Below are positions 5,993 through 6,258 of a stretch of DNA of 6,258 nt, piece by piece. Under the pieces are notes generated by a model. That model worked only from the letters and a program-made list of their open reading frames with translations, did not search any database and had not been told where the DNA came from. The position numbers were made by a program, and so were the translations under genes. Numbering within the stretch: position 1 is the stretch's first letter; each line of letters opens with the position of its first letter. The DNA is from Methanomassiliicoccales archaeon (GTDB lineage Archaea > Thermoplasmatota > Thermoplasmata > Methanomassiliicoccales > UBA472), in assembly GCA_013329565.1 (NCBI GenBank), contig DUJZ01000062.1, positions 638 to 6,895 of the forward strand, written 5' to 3'.

Positions 5993-6258
5993 TCACATGA
6001 CCGCGGAGGGCCAAGATATGTCAGCGACCGTCGAGACCCCTTCCAGATCCCGGAAGTAAGTCACGTACAGCTCCTCGGCAACCCTGGTAAGCGGATCGTG
6101 AAGGAGCTTCAGGCAGGTGAGCCCAGCTATGTACAGGGCGAACAGCAGCGAGGGGTCCCTGGCGGTAAGTCTGTCCTGGGCCTTGTCGCGGAGGTACGGG
6201 AATACCTCCTCGCTCAGGAAGGAGCCGACCATGTCGATCAGTTCCGACCGGCGGGAGG
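5993..6258 (-). CDS. C-terminal part of an unidentified helical protein (partial)
   Basis: The minus-strand frame is open from the right edge to the TGA at 5995-5993, giving 87 visible residues. The ATG at 6232 is probably internal: no ribosome binding site or TATA element precedes it and the frame stays open to the edge (SRRSELID before it). The visible sequence looks mainly helical, with an amphipathic segment around LLFALYIAGLTCLKLL and an acidic, aromatic stretch (AEELYVTYFRDLEG), ending in SAVM. I do not recognise the family. The product could be soluble; the hydrophobic segment is short and interrupted. The gene precedes ftsZ on the same strand, 110 bases away, but ftsZ has its own promoter, so co-transcription is not required. 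Confidence 0.65.
   Translation of the reverse strand, partial: SRRSELIDMVGSFLSEEVFPYLRDKAQDRLTARDPSLLFALYIAGLTCLKLLHDPLTRVAEELYVTYFRDLEGVSTVADISWPSAVM

Noticed and set aside
5883..6014. 44-residue N-terminal extension of FtsZ from the in-frame ATG at 6014
   Set aside because: It would translate the TATA box and ribosome binding site, overlap the preceding gene, and read unlike any FtsZ; the ATG at 5882 has a GAGGG at proper spacing.
6230..6232. ATG at 6232 as the true start of the last gene
   Set aside because: No ribosome binding site or TATA element precedes it and the frame remains open to the window edge, so the gene is treated as truncated by the window.
1..6258. CRISPR array, insertion sequence, tRNA, rRNA or defence system
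   Set aside because: No spaced direct repeats, transposase-like frames, terminal inverted repeats or RNA-gene motifs were seen on either strand; the genes are typical chromosomal ones.

Overview
The window looks like an ordinary, gene-dense stretch of euryarchaeal chromosome. The archaeal signs are AT-rich TATA elements 25-40 bases ahead of starts, one start with no leader or ribosome binding site, T-rich termination tracts, an archaeal-type FtsZ and a methanogen-style multidomain PAPS-reductase-family protein with a ferredoxin tail. GC-rich coding sequence with AT-rich promoters would suit Thermoplasmatota such as the Methanomassiliicoccales; that placement is inference from memory of these families and was not searched.

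Layout. Bases 1-78 are the 3' end of an unidentified + strand gene, followed by T-rich termination sequence and a promoter. Bases 151-1308 (+) encode a two-anchor surface protein with beta-propeller-like repeats and seven N-glycosylation sequons. It converges on a class I/II PLP aminotransferase (1329-2519, -), whose stop codon sits in the loop of a hairpin followed by a U-rich tract. A 144-base divergent promoter region separates the aminotransferase from a 639-residue protein (2664-4583, +). That protein joins a zinc ribbon, a PUA domain, an APS/PAPS-reductase-like PP-loop domain with a CC...CXXC motif, and a two-cluster ferredoxin. It converges on ftsZ (4653-5882, -), which has a Gln-rich YQQQ-repeat linker and a short conserved-looking C-terminal peptide. 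The window closes with the 3' end of an unidentified - strand gene (5993 to the right edge).

How the genes relate. Almost every complete gene has its own promoter and faces its neighbours divergently or convergently, so there is no operon evidence linking functions. The genes cover amino-acid nitrogen metabolism, sulfur or RNA-thiolation chemistry, cell division and the cell surface. I see no mobile element, CRISPR array, tRNA or rRNA. The most interesting object is the zinc ribbon-PUA-PP-loop-ferredoxin protein, whose domains suggest a redox sulfur-transfer enzyme acting on RNA at least as well as a simple sulfonucleotide reductase.
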